This document shows, piece after piece, positions 34,719 to 42,840 of a DNA stretch of 64,000 nt. A program made the translations under genes and the position numbers. Position 1 is the first letter of the stretch. Every line of letters starts with the position of its first letter. Under the pieces are notes generated by a model. It was not told the DNA's origin. It saw only the letters and a list, made by a program, of their open reading frames with translations, and searched no databases. This DNA is from Candidatus Saccharimonadota bacterium (GTDB lineage Bacteria; Patescibacteriota; Saccharimonadia; Saccharimonadales; UBA4665), in contig JAQBRY010000002.1 in assembly GCA_028286245.1 (NCBI GenBank), positions 410,181 to 474,180 of the forward strand, in the 5' to 3' direction.

Positions 34719-36032
34719 ATGAACGACACTACAAGCCAGCAAAATGCCGAGTATTTACGGCTGGAGTACAAGAGCGTACGACTTAATAGGGCGACTTTTT
34801 TAAGTCCTTCGCGCGTCATTGCCACAATTTTTGGGCTCATAGCTGCCACTCCTGTGCTATTTTTATTCGGTTATGTCGTAGCAGTCTGTCTGCTATTTTT
34901 GGGAGTGCTAGCGCACCTCATCGAACCTAGCGCTTCCAATCAGTTCTTACAGCAATTCTATACCTTTGGCCTGCGGGCCCGGATTATTTGGCTTATTGCC
35001 GTGATTATTTTTGCGTTGCCGGTAGGTGTAATTATAGCTGGGGTACTTTTACTGCTTACCGCTATGGCATTTCTCTATGTAAGGAATGGATTGGCCGAGC
35101 TGTTTACGGGCAAGCAGCAGGTAGTACGCGAAAATGACCAAACAAGTCTCATGCAGCATGCCGATAGTAAGGGTTGGCAATTACCAACGGCTACGCAAGC
35201 AGTAGTCCCGCAGGAGTATGCCTTTGGATATCGCTCTAAGTGTAGGCCATTATTTGTACGGGCATCCAATGGCGTGCCCGCTATATATTACCGATCAGAC
35301 GATGGCACTGTGGACATCATTCGTGTACCTATTAACGAGGCTCGGCCAGTTACTATAATCAACTCGCACCTAGATACTGTTGGAGACTCAATGCTACCCG
35401 AGGCTATACCGGGCACACAACAGATCAAATTGGAAGGTGATTTTGGAAAGTATTTTACCGTGCTGGCCCAAAGTGACCAAGCAATTGATGCGCTCGTTAT
35501 GCTCAACCCAAATGCAATGTGGCACCTCTTAACGGAAATACCGGCTGCAGACATCGAAACAGGTGCAAATGCACTCAATTTTGTGTTTCGCGCTAGCAAC
35601 GACCCTGACCTAGTCGATTATCGATTGCAAGCCGCCGTAAAAGCGGCCACGTACCTGTCGCCTGTCGCATCAAGTACGGATAGCGGACTTCTTAAAAAAG
35701 TGCACCGAGGCAGTTTTAGCAGACAACTATCTCGGAAGCTCACAAGTAGCGGTAAATTATTCGGGCTCTTTACGGGAATTTTCTTTGGCTCACTATTATT
35801 ATTCATGGCTGTAAATGTACTACCAAGGCTGCCAGGGCTCATCATTGGTATTCCAGTCGGTATCGCTATTGTTGCCAGCGCCGTATGCATCTTTTTATGG
35901 ATAGCTTTTGAGGTATATGGTTATCTTCTACTTTCTCTCGTCAAAATGAACCCTGTAGCGATGGCCCGGCGTGCCAAACTCTATCAGTTAAAGCGCGGCT
36001 ATAAACAACGCTACGTGGCCACACAGGAGTAG
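34719..36032 (+). CDS. DUF3137-like membrane protein
   Basis: 437 residues. Two hydrophobic pairs near the N-terminus (about 34-66 and 87-120), a soluble ~200-residue domain, and two more helices near the C-terminus (about 345-410). The soluble domain contains IKLEGDFGKYFTVLAQ, then DALVMLNPNAMWHLL and NALNFVF. These follow the DUF3137 pattern (LEs-x-FE-x-F-V, then LTP-x-x-M). No enzymatic motif. A TTGCAG-N17-TAAACT promoter (34678-34706) would start the message about 6 nt before the ATG. Function unknown. Confidence 0.6.
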   Translation: MNDTTSQQNAEYLRLEYKSVRLNRATFLSPSRVIATIFGLIAATPVLFLFGYVVAVCLLFLGVLAHLIEPSASNQFLQQFYTFGLRARIIWLIAVIIFALPVGVIIAGVLLLLTAMAFLYVRNGLAELFTGKQQVVRENDQTSLMQHADSKGWQLPTATQAVVPQEYAFGYRSKCRPLFVRASNGVPAIYYRSDDGTVDIIRVPINEARPVTIINSHLDTVGDSMLPEAIPGTQQIKLEGDFGKYFTVLAQSDQAIDALVMLNPNAMWHLLTEIPAADIETGANALNFVFRASNDPDLVDYRLQAAVKAATYLSPVASSTDSGLLKKVHRGSFSRQLSRKLTSSGKLFGLFTGIFFGSLLLFMAVNVLPRLPGLIIGIPVGIAIVASAVCIFLWIAFEVYGYLLLSLVKMNPVAMARRAKLYQLKRGYKQRYVATQE

Positions 36033-36043
36033 ACGGCGTAAGG

Positions 36044-36072
36044 TTGACAAAAAAGCTACAAAGTGCTAATGT
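36044..36072 (+). promoter_or_regulatory. promoter with start point on the ATG
   Basis: TTGACA (36044-36049), 17-bp spacer, TAATGT (36067-36072). The predicted start is 36079, the A of the ATG of the next gene. Confidence 0.65.
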
Positions 36073-36078
36073 TAAAGT

Positions 36079-36303
36079 ATGTCCGAAACACCAAAACCAG
36101 ATCAAAAGCCTCCTGTCGGCAGTCTCCTCCGAGATATTGCTGACATGGATGCTGAGAATCAGGCCGTCGCTAGGCCAGCAGGGCTACAGCCCGAAGCACC
36201 GATTCCCCATGACGTCGCATCTTTACCGGAGCAACCGGCATCGGGTAGGCGAATCACGCCGCTCCATCCAGACTTTGCGGAGCTTTTTAGAAATGAAGAA
36301 TAA
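36079..36303 (+). CDS. hypothetical small acidic protein
   Basis: 74 residues, Pro-rich and acidic, ending in PLHPDFAELFRNEE. No membrane segment. A good TTGACA-type promoter places the transcription start exactly on this ATG, which singles out this frame over an overlapping longer frame (36044-36322). It lies just upstream of ftsK, which has its own TATAAT. Function unknown. Confidence 0.6.
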   Translation: MSETPKPDQKPPVGSLLRDIADMDAENQAVARPAGLQPEAPIPHDVASLPEQPASGRRITPLHPDFAELFRNEE

Positions 36304-36359
36304 TAAGGGGTACCGACGCTAGACCGTAAGCGGTTAGTAGGGTATAATAATCAAAACGA

Positions 36360-38594
36360 ATGGCCAAAAAGAAAAAATCCACTAAAAGCAAAAAAGCCGC
36401 TGCACCAATTGCAGTCGAGCGTTCACCGTTTTGGGCCTATGCCGGTGCCATACTGCTGATTTTGCTCGGGCTATTCGTAGTACTCGGCGGCTTTAATAGT
36501 GGTGGCAGTTTGCCGACCGGACTATTCGACGGGGCTCACTCTGCCTTTGGCTGGGCGGCCTGGTTGACTCCAGTGGCTCTTATCTTTTGGGGGGTGTACA
36601 AGTTTACCTCAGAAGACCGCCGGATCCCTCTTGGTAAACTCGCCAGCATGGTTGCCGTTCTGGTATTTTCTGCCAGCTTATTCCACGTTATGTTCGCCAG
36701 CAAAGACCAGGTGGGGACCGTCACCGGCGGCAATGGCGGCGCAGTTGGGCGCATTCTGGGCGGCGCAGTCTTAAGCGCGCTCGATATGGTTCCAGCCAGC
36801 TTATTATTTTTTGTTGCTGCGCTCCTAGCCGGATTTTTTGCCTTTGGCGTTTCACCAAGGGTTTTGCTCGGCCTGTTCGCGGTATTTAAGCGCCCCGAAC
36901 GCGACGAAGACGAGGACGAAACCAATGATCTTGCCAAGCTGAAAGCAAAAGCCGAAAACGGCAGCTTCCAGCTTAACGAAGGTGTGCCAGTGATGCACGC
37001 TAGCGACAGGGCAGAGCAAAAAGATCCTCCCACCAAGCTGAGTTCCATGCGTAATACCGCCCAAAAGCTCACGGTTAGCGAAAACCACGAAGCTCTTACT
37101 ATTGCCAGCGATCCGAACTGGCAGTTCCCGGACATCACGCTCCTTAATCAAAAACAGGACAAAGCCGATGCCGGCGATGTGAATGGCAATGCCCAGGCAA
37201 TTCACGACACCTTTGCAAACTTTAATATCGAAGTTGAGATGGAGGGTGCTAACATTGGCCCGCGCGTAACGCAGTACACCATGAAGCCTCCCACCGGTGT
37301 TAAGCTTACCAAAATAACGGCGCTCGAAAACAACCTGGCTTTGGACCTCGCAGCCCACTCAATTCGTATGGAAGCGCCGATCCCTGGCAAGCGTGCTGTT
37401 GGTATTGAAGTACCAAATGTCAAAGCTGCCACCGTTCGCGTGGCAAGTCTGCTTAACTCCCGTGAATGGAACGAGCTAAGCAATAGTCCGCTGGGCTTTG
37501 TTATCGGTAAAGATATTGCCGGCAAGTCAGTGGTGGCCGACCTGGCTAAAATGCCCCACCTTTTGGTGGCTGGTCAAACCGGCTCAGGTAAGTCGGTTAT
37601 GATCAACACTTTTCTGACCAGTTTGCTCTACCATAACTCACCATCCGATCTTAAGCTCATTCTGGTTGACCCAAAGCAGGTGGAAATGGCGCCGTACAAT
37701 GACATTCCGCACCTCCTGACCCCAGTTATTAACGAGCCGGAGAAGTGTATTAGCGCACTTAAATGGGCAGTCGCAGAAATGGAGCGCCGCCTGCGCACCA
37801 TGGCAGAGGTAGGCAAGCGTAACATCGGTGAATATAATAACCTCAAAAAAGAAGAGGGCATGCCCTATATTGTGATCGTGATTGATGAGCTGGCCGACCT
37901 GATGATGATGGCGGCTCGTGATGTAGAGGCGTTGATTGTCCGGCTCGCCCAAAAGGCTCGGGCCGCCGGTATTCACCTGGTGCTGGCTACCCAGCGTCCG
38001 TCCGTAGACGTTATTACCGGCCTTATTAAGGCTAATGTGCCAGCTCGTATTGCTTTTACAGTAGCTAGCCAGGTTGACTCTCGAACTATTATCGACCAAA
38101 TGGGTGCCGAAAAACTGCTAGGACGGGGCGATATGTTGCTTTTAACCAGTGATATGCCTAAGCCTAAGCGTGTCCAAGCTGCTTTGATTGAAGATGCCGA
38201 AACCGGTAAGGTTACCGACTTTTTGCGTGATCAGAGGCCGCCACAGTACGACGCAGAGATTATCAGCCAGCCCGTACAGCTTAACGGTAAGGGCGGCATT
38301 GTTGCCGATTACAGCGCCGGGGGCAGCACTGACGAGCCTATGTACCGCGACGCCGTGCGCGTAGTGATAGAGGGCGGCAAAGCTAGCACCAGCCTGTTGC
38401 AGCGACGCTTGGGCATCGGCTACGGCCGTGCCGCCAAGCTGGTTGATACTATGGAAGAACAGGGCATTGTCGGCTCAGCCACGGGTAACAAGCCCCGTGA
38501 AGTGCTGGTGAGCAGCCTAGACGAAGTCTTTGGCGGTACTGCTACCGACAACGACGGCACTGATGAGTTCGGTGCCCCCGATCGCCAGATATAA
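36360..38594 (+). CDS. ftsK: DNA translocase FtsK/SpoIIIE
   Basis: 744 residues. Four N-terminal membrane helices (about 22-165) are followed by a charged linker, the alpha/beta motor with Walker A (VAGQTGSGKSVM near 403-414), Walker B (IVIVIDELADLMM) and the FtsK signature ATQRPSVDVITGLIKAN. The C-terminal gamma winged helix (ASTSLLQRRLGIGYGRAAKL) reads the KOPS/SRS guide sequences. It pumps DNA at the septum and helps chromosome dimer resolution. TATAAT at 36343-36348 puts the transcription start about 5 nt before the ATG. Confidence 0.95.
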   Translation: MAKKKKSTKSKKAAAPIAVERSPFWAYAGAILLILLGLFVVLGGFNSGGSLPTGLFDGAHSAFGWAAWLTPVALIFWGVYKFTSEDRRIPLGKLASMVAVLVFSASLFHVMFASKDQVGTVTGGNGGAVGRILGGAVLSALDMVPASLLFFVAALLAGFFAFGVSPRVLLGLFAVFKRPERDEDEDETNDLAKLKAKAENGSFQLNEGVPVMHASDRAEQKDPPTKLSSMRNTAQKLTVSENHEALTIASDPNWQFPDITLLNQKQDKADAGDVNGNAQAIHDTFANFNIEVEMEGANIGPRVTQYTMKPPTGVKLTKITALENNLALDLAAHSIRMEAPIPGKRAVGIEVPNVKAATVRVASLLNSREWNELSNSPLGFVIGKDIAGKSVVADLAKMPHLLVAGQTGSGKSVMINTFLTSLLYHNSPSDLKLILVDPKQVEMAPYNDIPHLLTPVINEPEKCISALKWAVAEMERRLRTMAEVGKRNIGEYNNLKKEEGMPYIVIVIDELADLMMMAARDVEALIVRLAQKARAAGIHLVLATQRPSVDVITGLIKANVPARIAFTVASQVDSRTIIDQMGAEKLLGRGDMLLLTSDMPKPKRVQAALIEDAETGKVTDFLRDQRPPQYDAEIISQPVQLNGKGGIVADYSAGGSTDEPMYRDAVRVVIEGGKASTSLLQRRLGIGYGRAAKLVDTMEEQGIVGSATGNKPREVLVSSLDEVFGGTATDNDGTDEFGAPDRQI

Positions 38595-38659
38595 CAGACT
38601 TTTTAGACAAAATTGCAATAGTTAATCTTTACTTAATGTTTTAAGCGCATACTTTAGGG

Positions 38660-38908
38660 GTGACAGATACCGCTAACCCTTACAGAGAACACAGGATGAT
38701 ACCTGCAGATACCTTTGAAGGTTATCCTGCCTCAGTTGAGGACGCCGTTAAGGCGCTGGAGCATGCTGTTAAAGATGTTAAACAAGAGCGTCTTAAGGCA
38801 GCCGCTGGTACCGATAATGATCTCGAAACGGCCCGTAAACGCATGATATGGGCCGGCGAAAATGTTATCGAACTTGAGAACACCCCTCCGTCTCCTCTTT
38901 CGGAGTAA
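38660..38908 (+). CDS. hypothetical small protein with GTG start
   Basis: 82 residues, soluble, mainly helical and rich in Glu, Lys and Ala (DAVKALEHAVKDVKQERLKAA). The GTG at 38660 follows CATACT (38648-38653) with a gap of exactly 6 nt, so transcription should begin on the G of the start codon. No recognised family. Confidence 0.6.
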   Translation: MTDTANPYREHRMIPADTFEGYPASVEDAVKALEHAVKDVKQERLKAAAGTDNDLETARKRMIWAGENVIELENTPPSPLSE

Positions 38909-38928
38909 TCTCGTTGTTAATTTGGCAC

Positions 38929-38957
38929 TTGTTAACTTTTCGCTTGCGGGCTACTAT
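38929..38957 (+). promoter_or_regulatory. promoter of the 330-residue gene
   Basis: TTGTTA (38929-38934), 17-bp spacer, TACTAT (38952-38957). Predicted start near 38964, giving a 34-nt leader with a GGGAGGT ribosome site before the GTG at 38998. Confidence 0.6.
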
Positions 38958-38997
38958 AAACGTAAGAACAAAAACCGTTAGATAAGGGAGGTAAGCA

Positions 38998-39990
38998 GTG
39001 TCAGCGGAGCAGATAGTAATTATCGACTCTCGTATGCACGAGCCCGCCTCGCCCACAAGTGTAACTCCTGCCGACAACGGCAGGAGTTTTTCGTTCCCGG
39101 ACTTAGAGCAATACCCTTTGGCCCGACTGAGTAGAGACGATCCGGTGCGCGGTGCCGCAATTGATATGTTTGGCACCCTACTCATTGATGAATCTAAATT
39201 CGATAATCCGTACGACTCGCTCTACGAGTTAGTAGAAGCGCACAAGGGCGGCCTACCACCAAGAGATTTTTGGATTGGTAATCCGTTCAAAGACAAGGTA
39301 AAGCCGGTTTTTGATACCCGCGGGCTGGTCAATGTGGCGGCACTTATAGATGAGGTCAAGGCCACTATTGATCCAGACTATCCGTGGTTTGGACGCCGGG
39401 ATGGACATCATGTTTATTGGCCAGCAGAATTTTACATACCAGATGCGCATCTTATTAATCCGGTAGAGTTGCCCATGGGCTTGCGGCAGCATTACCAAAG
39501 CGTCATGCCCGGTGTCCTTACATCGAACCAGACGCTATTAGATAATCCGGCCTTGCCGCATGTGTTCCGCACGCAGGCGTTCAACATTAAATATATGTCG
39601 CGCGTGCTTCACAATTGGACACATAAAGTTTCGTGGGCTCCCGAAATGCCGGATCCGGATGCTATGCGGGCTGCTCTGGCGGCTCAAAAATCCGTTAAAG
39701 ACTTTTCCAATGTAACTAAGAAGACGCTGTATTACGCCGGGATATTCGAAAGGGAGCGCGTTAGGCGCGGTGGTTACACCGAAGACGACGAAGCGATGAT
39801 CAAGTCAATTCTGGGCAGAGAAGTGGGCGGCATGCTGTTCCATTTGCAGGCGCTAAGAGAGGTTGATGCTTCGTTCCTGCCATTTGCGCCGGAAACCCGC
39901 ATGCCGCTCGGTGCTACGGAAATGGGTAGGCTGTTAGTTGCAGCCGAACTTGACCACTTCTTTGAAACTGATCTGTGGGACGTTGCGTAA
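38998..39990 (+). CDS. hypothetical protein with an internal terminator hairpin near its start
   Basis: 330 residues, soluble, with many aromatic and acidic residues and no recognised domain. The start is GTG 38998, preceded by GGGAGGTAAGCA, a good ribosome site. Codons ~22-31 contain a strong intrinsic-terminator-like hairpin with T-run (39063-39091). If the ribosome lags, transcription may stop there; close translation would let it continue. An alternative start at ATG 39169 would put the terminator in the leader. The next gene, rpsF, has its own promoter. Confidence 0.65.
   Translation: MSAEQIVIIDSRMHEPASPTSVTPADNGRSFSFPDLEQYPLARLSRDDPVRGAAIDMFGTLLIDESKFDNPYDSLYELVEAHKGGLPPRDFWIGNPFKDKVKPVFDTRGLVNVAALIDEVKATIDPDYPWFGRRDGHHVYWPAEFYIPDAHLINPVELPMGLRQHYQSVMPGVLTSNQTLLDNPALPHVFRTQAFNIKYMSRVLHNWTHKVSWAPEMPDPDAMRAALAAQKSVKDFSNVTKKTLYYAGIFERERVRRGGYTEDDEAMIKSILGREVGGMLFHLQALREVDASFLPFAPETRMPLGATEMGRLLVAAELDHFFETDLWDVA
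39063..39091 (+). terminator. intrinsic terminator-like hairpin inside coding sequence
   Basis: AACTCCTGCCG-ACAA-CGGCAGGAGTT (11 perfect pairs) followed by TTT. It lies ~100 nt after the predicted transcription start and inside the 5' part of the 330-residue frame, in the sense orientation. Candidate attenuator. Confidence 0.6.
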
Positions 39991-40097
39991 AACGTAAAAA
40001 TACGGTATACTTATGCCACTATTAACTTCAGCTCATGGCCACTCGTGCACATGGGCTGTCCGAATCGAGAGACTCGGTAACCGTATGAAGGAGTCAG
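39983..40097 (+). promoter_or_regulatory. rpsF operon promoter and structured ribosomal-protein leader
   Basis: TTGCGT (39983-39988), 17-bp spacer, TATACT (40006-40011), predicted start 40018. The 80-nt leader contains hairpin 1, CAGCTCATG (40029-40037) with CATGGGCTG (40050-40058), 9 pairs. It also has a CCG (40060-40062) followed by a small hairpin TCGAG-AGA-CTCGG (40065-40077). A leader that binds the S6:S18 complex through an exposed CCG is known in front of rpsF in many bacteria, and rpsF and rpsR are in this operon. The exact secondary structure was not tested. Confidence 0.5.
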
Positions 40098-40484
40098 ATG
40101 ACGAACGTCTACGAAATTGCTGTATTGTACCACCCCGATTTAGAGGTGGACCTTACTAAGGCAGAAGATCGCGTCAGCAAGATCATTGCTGATAACGGTG
40201 GCAAAATTACTGCTACCGACAACTGGGGTAAGCGCAAGCTGGCCTACGCTATCAAGGGTAATGAGCACGGCGTGTACGTGTTCTATACTGTCGACATTCC
40301 GGGCGAAGGCGTCCAGAAAATTGAAAGCACCCTGAACATCACTGATGAGGTTATTCGTTTCCTCATCACCCGCCCAGACCTTCGGGCAATTGCCAAGGCA
40401 GAAGTCCAGAAGGCCGAAAAAGCCGAACAGGCTGCAAAGCGCGGTGACAGTGGTGACGATAAGGAAGAAGACAGCGAAGCTTAA
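40098..40484 (+). CDS. rpsF: ribosomal protein S6
   Basis: 128 residues: the ~95-residue S6 fold (YEIAVLYHPDLE at the start, NWGKRKLAYAIKG, GVYVFYTVDI) and a charged Lys/Glu/Asp tail of ~30 residues. It pairs with S18 in the small-subunit platform. AAGGAG is 6 nt before the ATG. First gene of rpsF-ssb-(86-residue protein)-rpsR-efp, the conserved S6-SSB-S18 order with one insertion. Confidence 0.95.
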   Translation: MTNVYEIAVLYHPDLEVDLTKAEDRVSKIIADNGGKITATDNWGKRKLAYAIKGNEHGVYVFYTVDIPGEGVQKIESTLNITDEVIRFLITRPDLRAIAKAEVQKAEKAEQAAKRGDSGDDKEEDSEA

Positions 40485-40604
40485 ATCTTTCTTAACTATT
40501 TGAACGTATCGGCACCAAGTGCTTGACGGTCAGTAAAATGAGGGAGTAGGGTAAAAGGACAATTAACAGAAAGACATATGTCTTGTAAATCGGAGGAATA
40601 AATT

Positions 40605-41066
40605 ATGGCACGAAGCTTAAACCAAGTAACACTAATGGGGAACCTTACTCGGGATCCGGAACTACGGCAAACACCCACCGGTCAGAATGTCACCAGCTTT
40701 AGCTTGGCACTCAACCGTAGTTACAAAGATCAGAGCGGTCAGTGGCAAGAAGCTACAGACTATATCGACATCGTCGCCTGGGGACCACTCGCCGAGCGAG
40801 TCAGCCAATACCTGAGTAAGGGGCGCCGTTGCTTAGTACAGGGTCGCTTGCAATCCCGATCATGGGAGCAAGAAGGCCAAAAGCGCAGCAAAGTAGAAGT
40901 ACTTGCTAGTGACGTAACATTCCTCGATAGCCGCGGTGAGGGCGGCGAAGACGCTGGCGACAGCAAATCCACACCAACTAACGCTGCAAAAGCAGCTAAG
41001 AAAGACGATGTTGTCATAGAAGACATCGGTGATCAGCCGATCAACCTGGACGACATTCCTTTCTAG
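40605..41066 (+). CDS. ssb: single-stranded DNA-binding protein
   Basis: 153 residues. OB fold from residue 1 (NQVTLMGNLTRDPELR, FSLALNRSYKD, DYIDIVAWGPLAERV, GRLQSRSWEQEGQKR), a short acidic linker, and a C-terminus DLDDIPF that matches the acidic tip used to recruit replication and repair proteins. GGAGGAATAAATT before the ATG. The 120-nt gap from rpsF holds a 14-bp palindrome, AAGACATATGTCTT (40571-40584). Confidence 0.96.
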   Translation: MARSLNQVTLMGNLTRDPELRQTPTGQNVTSFSLALNRSYKDQSGQWQEATDYIDIVAWGPLAERVSQYLSKGRRCLVQGRLQSRSWEQEGQKRSKVEVLASDVTFLDSRGEGGEDAGDSKSTPTNAAKAAKKDDVVIEDIGDQPINLDDIPF

Positions 41067-41078
41067 GAGAATAACCCA

Positions 41079-41339
41079 ATGGCAGAAACTTTAACCCTAC
41101 GAGTCACTCAAGATACTGAACCAATTGCATTTTTACCGACAGGGCAACGCGGCGTGGCGGTTAAGCTTGCTAACACCGTTTTAAGCCAAACACCCGTTGA
41201 AACTCTTCTCGGTGAATCCCGTGATCAGCTCGAAAGAGATATCTATAGCGCTCAAGGCGAAGATTATGCAAGCTCGCTAACGATCGCAGTTACTGCTACA
41301 GCCCTTCGTGCTGCTGCAAGAGAAGCTCTCTGGGCGTAA
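41079..41339 (+). CDS. hypothetical protein between ssb and rpsR
   Basis: 86 residues, soluble, with LRVTQDTEPIAFLPTG at the start and a helical Ala-rich end (ALRAAAREALWA). GGAGAATAACCCA precedes the ATG; only 12 bp separate it from ssb. It breaks the very conserved ssb-rpsR pair. No family recognised. Confidence 0.65.
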   Translation: MAETLTLRVTQDTEPIAFLPTGQRGVAVKLANTVLSQTPVETLLGESRDQLERDIYSAQGEDYASSLTIAVTATALRAAAREALWA

Positions 41340-41376
41340 AGAGCACCACAATAACACATAATTTCGAAAGGATTCT

Positions 41377-41580
41377 ATGGCAAAGATTTTTAAACACCGA
41401 ACAGATGTAGCCTACTTTGACTACAAAGATTTTAAGACCCTGCAGCGATACGTCAACATGTATGGCCAAATTGAGGCCCGCAAAAAAACCGGCCTGACTG
41501 AAAGCCAGCAGCGTCGTTTAAGCACCGCTATTAAGCGTGCTCGCCACATCGCATTGTTGCCATTCGTAGCAAACAACTAA
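41377..41580 (+). CDS. rpsR: ribosomal protein S18
   Basis: 67 residues. The core VAYFDYKDFKTLQRYVN, RKKTGLTESQQRRLSTAIKRARHIALLPF is the S18 signature. It binds S6 and 16S rRNA. The CxxC zinc pair found in some S18 proteins is absent, as in many bacteria. AAAGGA before the ATG; the GGAGGT ribosome site of efp begins at 41581, directly after the stop. Confidence 0.96.
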   Translation: MAKIFKHRTDVAYFDYKDFKTLQRYVNMYGQIEARKKTGLTESQQRRLSTAIKRARHIALLPFVANN

Positions 41581-41590
41581 GGAGGTCATA

Positions 41591-42157
41591 ATGGCTTTAA
41601 GTATTACTGACCTAAAAAAGGGTACGCTTTTCCAATGGGAAGGCGAGCCATTCCGCGTTGTTGATTACAACCAAAAGGTAATGGGCCGCGGTGGTTCAAT
41701 TGTAAACGTTCGTATTAAAAGTTTGCTCGATGGCAAGGTCCTCGAAAAAACTTTTAAGGGCAACGAGCAACTCGACCGCGCAGATGTTACTAATCAGTCC
41801 GTGCAGTATTTGTATACTGACGGCACCAGCTTCTTCTTTATGAACGAAGAGACCTTTGACCAGTTTGAATTGCCAGCCGATCTGATTGGCGACGGCTCAG
41901 GCTACCTAAAAGAGGGCGACAAAGTACAGCTGCAGTTCTTTAATGGCATTGCCATTAATGCCGAACTGCCCAAAAACGTCCCCCTCAAGGTCACCTACGC
42001 CGAAGACGCCGTTAAAGGCGACACTAGCAGCTCAATTACTAAAGATGCCACGCTCGAAACCGGCATTACCATCAAGGTACCAGCCTTCATTAAGCAGGGC
42101 GACGTCATTTCCGTAGATACCGCCACCGGCGCCTACCGCGAACGCGTCAAAGAGTAA
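41591..42157 (+). CDS. efp: translation elongation factor P
   Basis: 188 residues with the three beta-barrel domains of EF-P: a KOW-like start (LKKGTLFQWEGEPFRVVDYNQKVMGRGG broken by the modification loop), a central OB domain (YTDGTSFFFMNEETFDQFEL) and the C-terminal ISVDTATGAYRERV. The tip of the first domain reads KVMGRGGSI, where the modified Lys or Arg normally sits. It rescues ribosomes stalled on proline runs. GGAGGT lies 5 nt before the ATG. Confidence 0.95.
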   Translation: MALSITDLKKGTLFQWEGEPFRVVDYNQKVMGRGGSIVNVRIKSLLDGKVLEKTFKGNEQLDRADVTNQSVQYLYTDGTSFFFMNEETFDQFELPADLIGDGSGYLKEGDKVQLQFFNGIAINAELPKNVPLKVTYAEDAVKGDTSSSITKDATLETGITIKVPAFIKQGDVISVDTATGAYRERVKE

Positions 42158-42159
42158 TT

Positions 42160-42840
42160 ATGGCAGAACGGCTCTCACCTGAGGCAGTAGAGCAGGTAAC
42201 GCATGCCTTTGGCCAACGTGAAGGTGCATTGATCCTGAGCTCATTATTGAGTGGTATTGAGGATGCCGAAACGCTATTGGGTATCGCCGACCCCCTTCTA
42301 GATGTAGTAGTCGAGGTATTCGATAAAGTTGAATGGGCTAGAGGTATTCAGGCGCGCGGTGGTCGATACGGCATACATGTTAGACTTGGTGCCCAAGCGT
42401 CTTCGCAGTTTCTTTATGATAGAGTGTATCCCGTCGGTGCGCATGAGGCTGGCCACGCCTTTAGGGCTATGACTCTCGGAGACGACGACGACCAGTTAAA
42501 CGCCTTTCATAGAACTGTCCATGAGGGATTTGCAGAACATGTTAAATACACAGTGCTATGGGGCGATAATTATGCCCCGGAGGGCGCCCTTAATTTAACG
42601 GAAGCCCAGAGAAAGCCCTACGATGAGGCTTTAGTAGAGCTAATCTGCGGCGATCCAATATTACCGGACACTCACGAAGCGTATCTAGACTTTCATAGGG
42701 GCGAAACTAAATATGGTAACCCTTACCGTGTAGGGCGATATCTTTTTGCTGCCTATGCTACGTATACGGGTTTAAGCGTGCCTGAGCTAGCGAGCGTTGG
42801 ATATGCCGAGCTTGAGAATTTTGCAGGAACGATGTTATGA
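42160..42840 (+). CDS. putative zinc metallopeptidase-like protein (HExxH)
   Basis: 226 residues. HEAGH at residues 95-99 and EGFAEH at 122-127 fit a gluzincin layout in which HExxH plus a downstream Glu bind zinc. No membrane segment or signal peptide, so it would be cytoplasmic. It follows efp by 2 bp and overlaps tlyA by 4 bp (ATGA), so it belongs to the ribosomal-protein operon. Peptidase activity is inferred from the motif alone; no family name can be given. Confidence 0.6.
   Translation: MAERLSPEAVEQVTHAFGQREGALILSSLLSGIEDAETLLGIADPLLDVVVEVFDKVEWARGIQARGGRYGIHVRLGAQASSQFLYDRVYPVGAHEAGHAFRAMTLGDDDDQLNAFHRTVHEGFAEHVKYTVLWGDNYAPEGALNLTEAQRKPYDEALVELICGDPILPDTHEAYLDFHRGETKYGNPYRVGRYLFAAYATYTGLSVPELASVGYAELENFAGTML

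Noticed and set aside
36044..36322. Longer frame overlapping the 74-residue gene
   Set aside because: It starts on the -35 box, uses a TTG start and reads Arg/Ser-rich shadow sequence; the 36079 frame has the promoter-matched ATG.
40571..40584. Palindrome AAGACATATGTCTT before ssb as an operator
   Set aside because: Perfect but isolated; no second copy near other repair genes was seen, so no regulatory claim is made.
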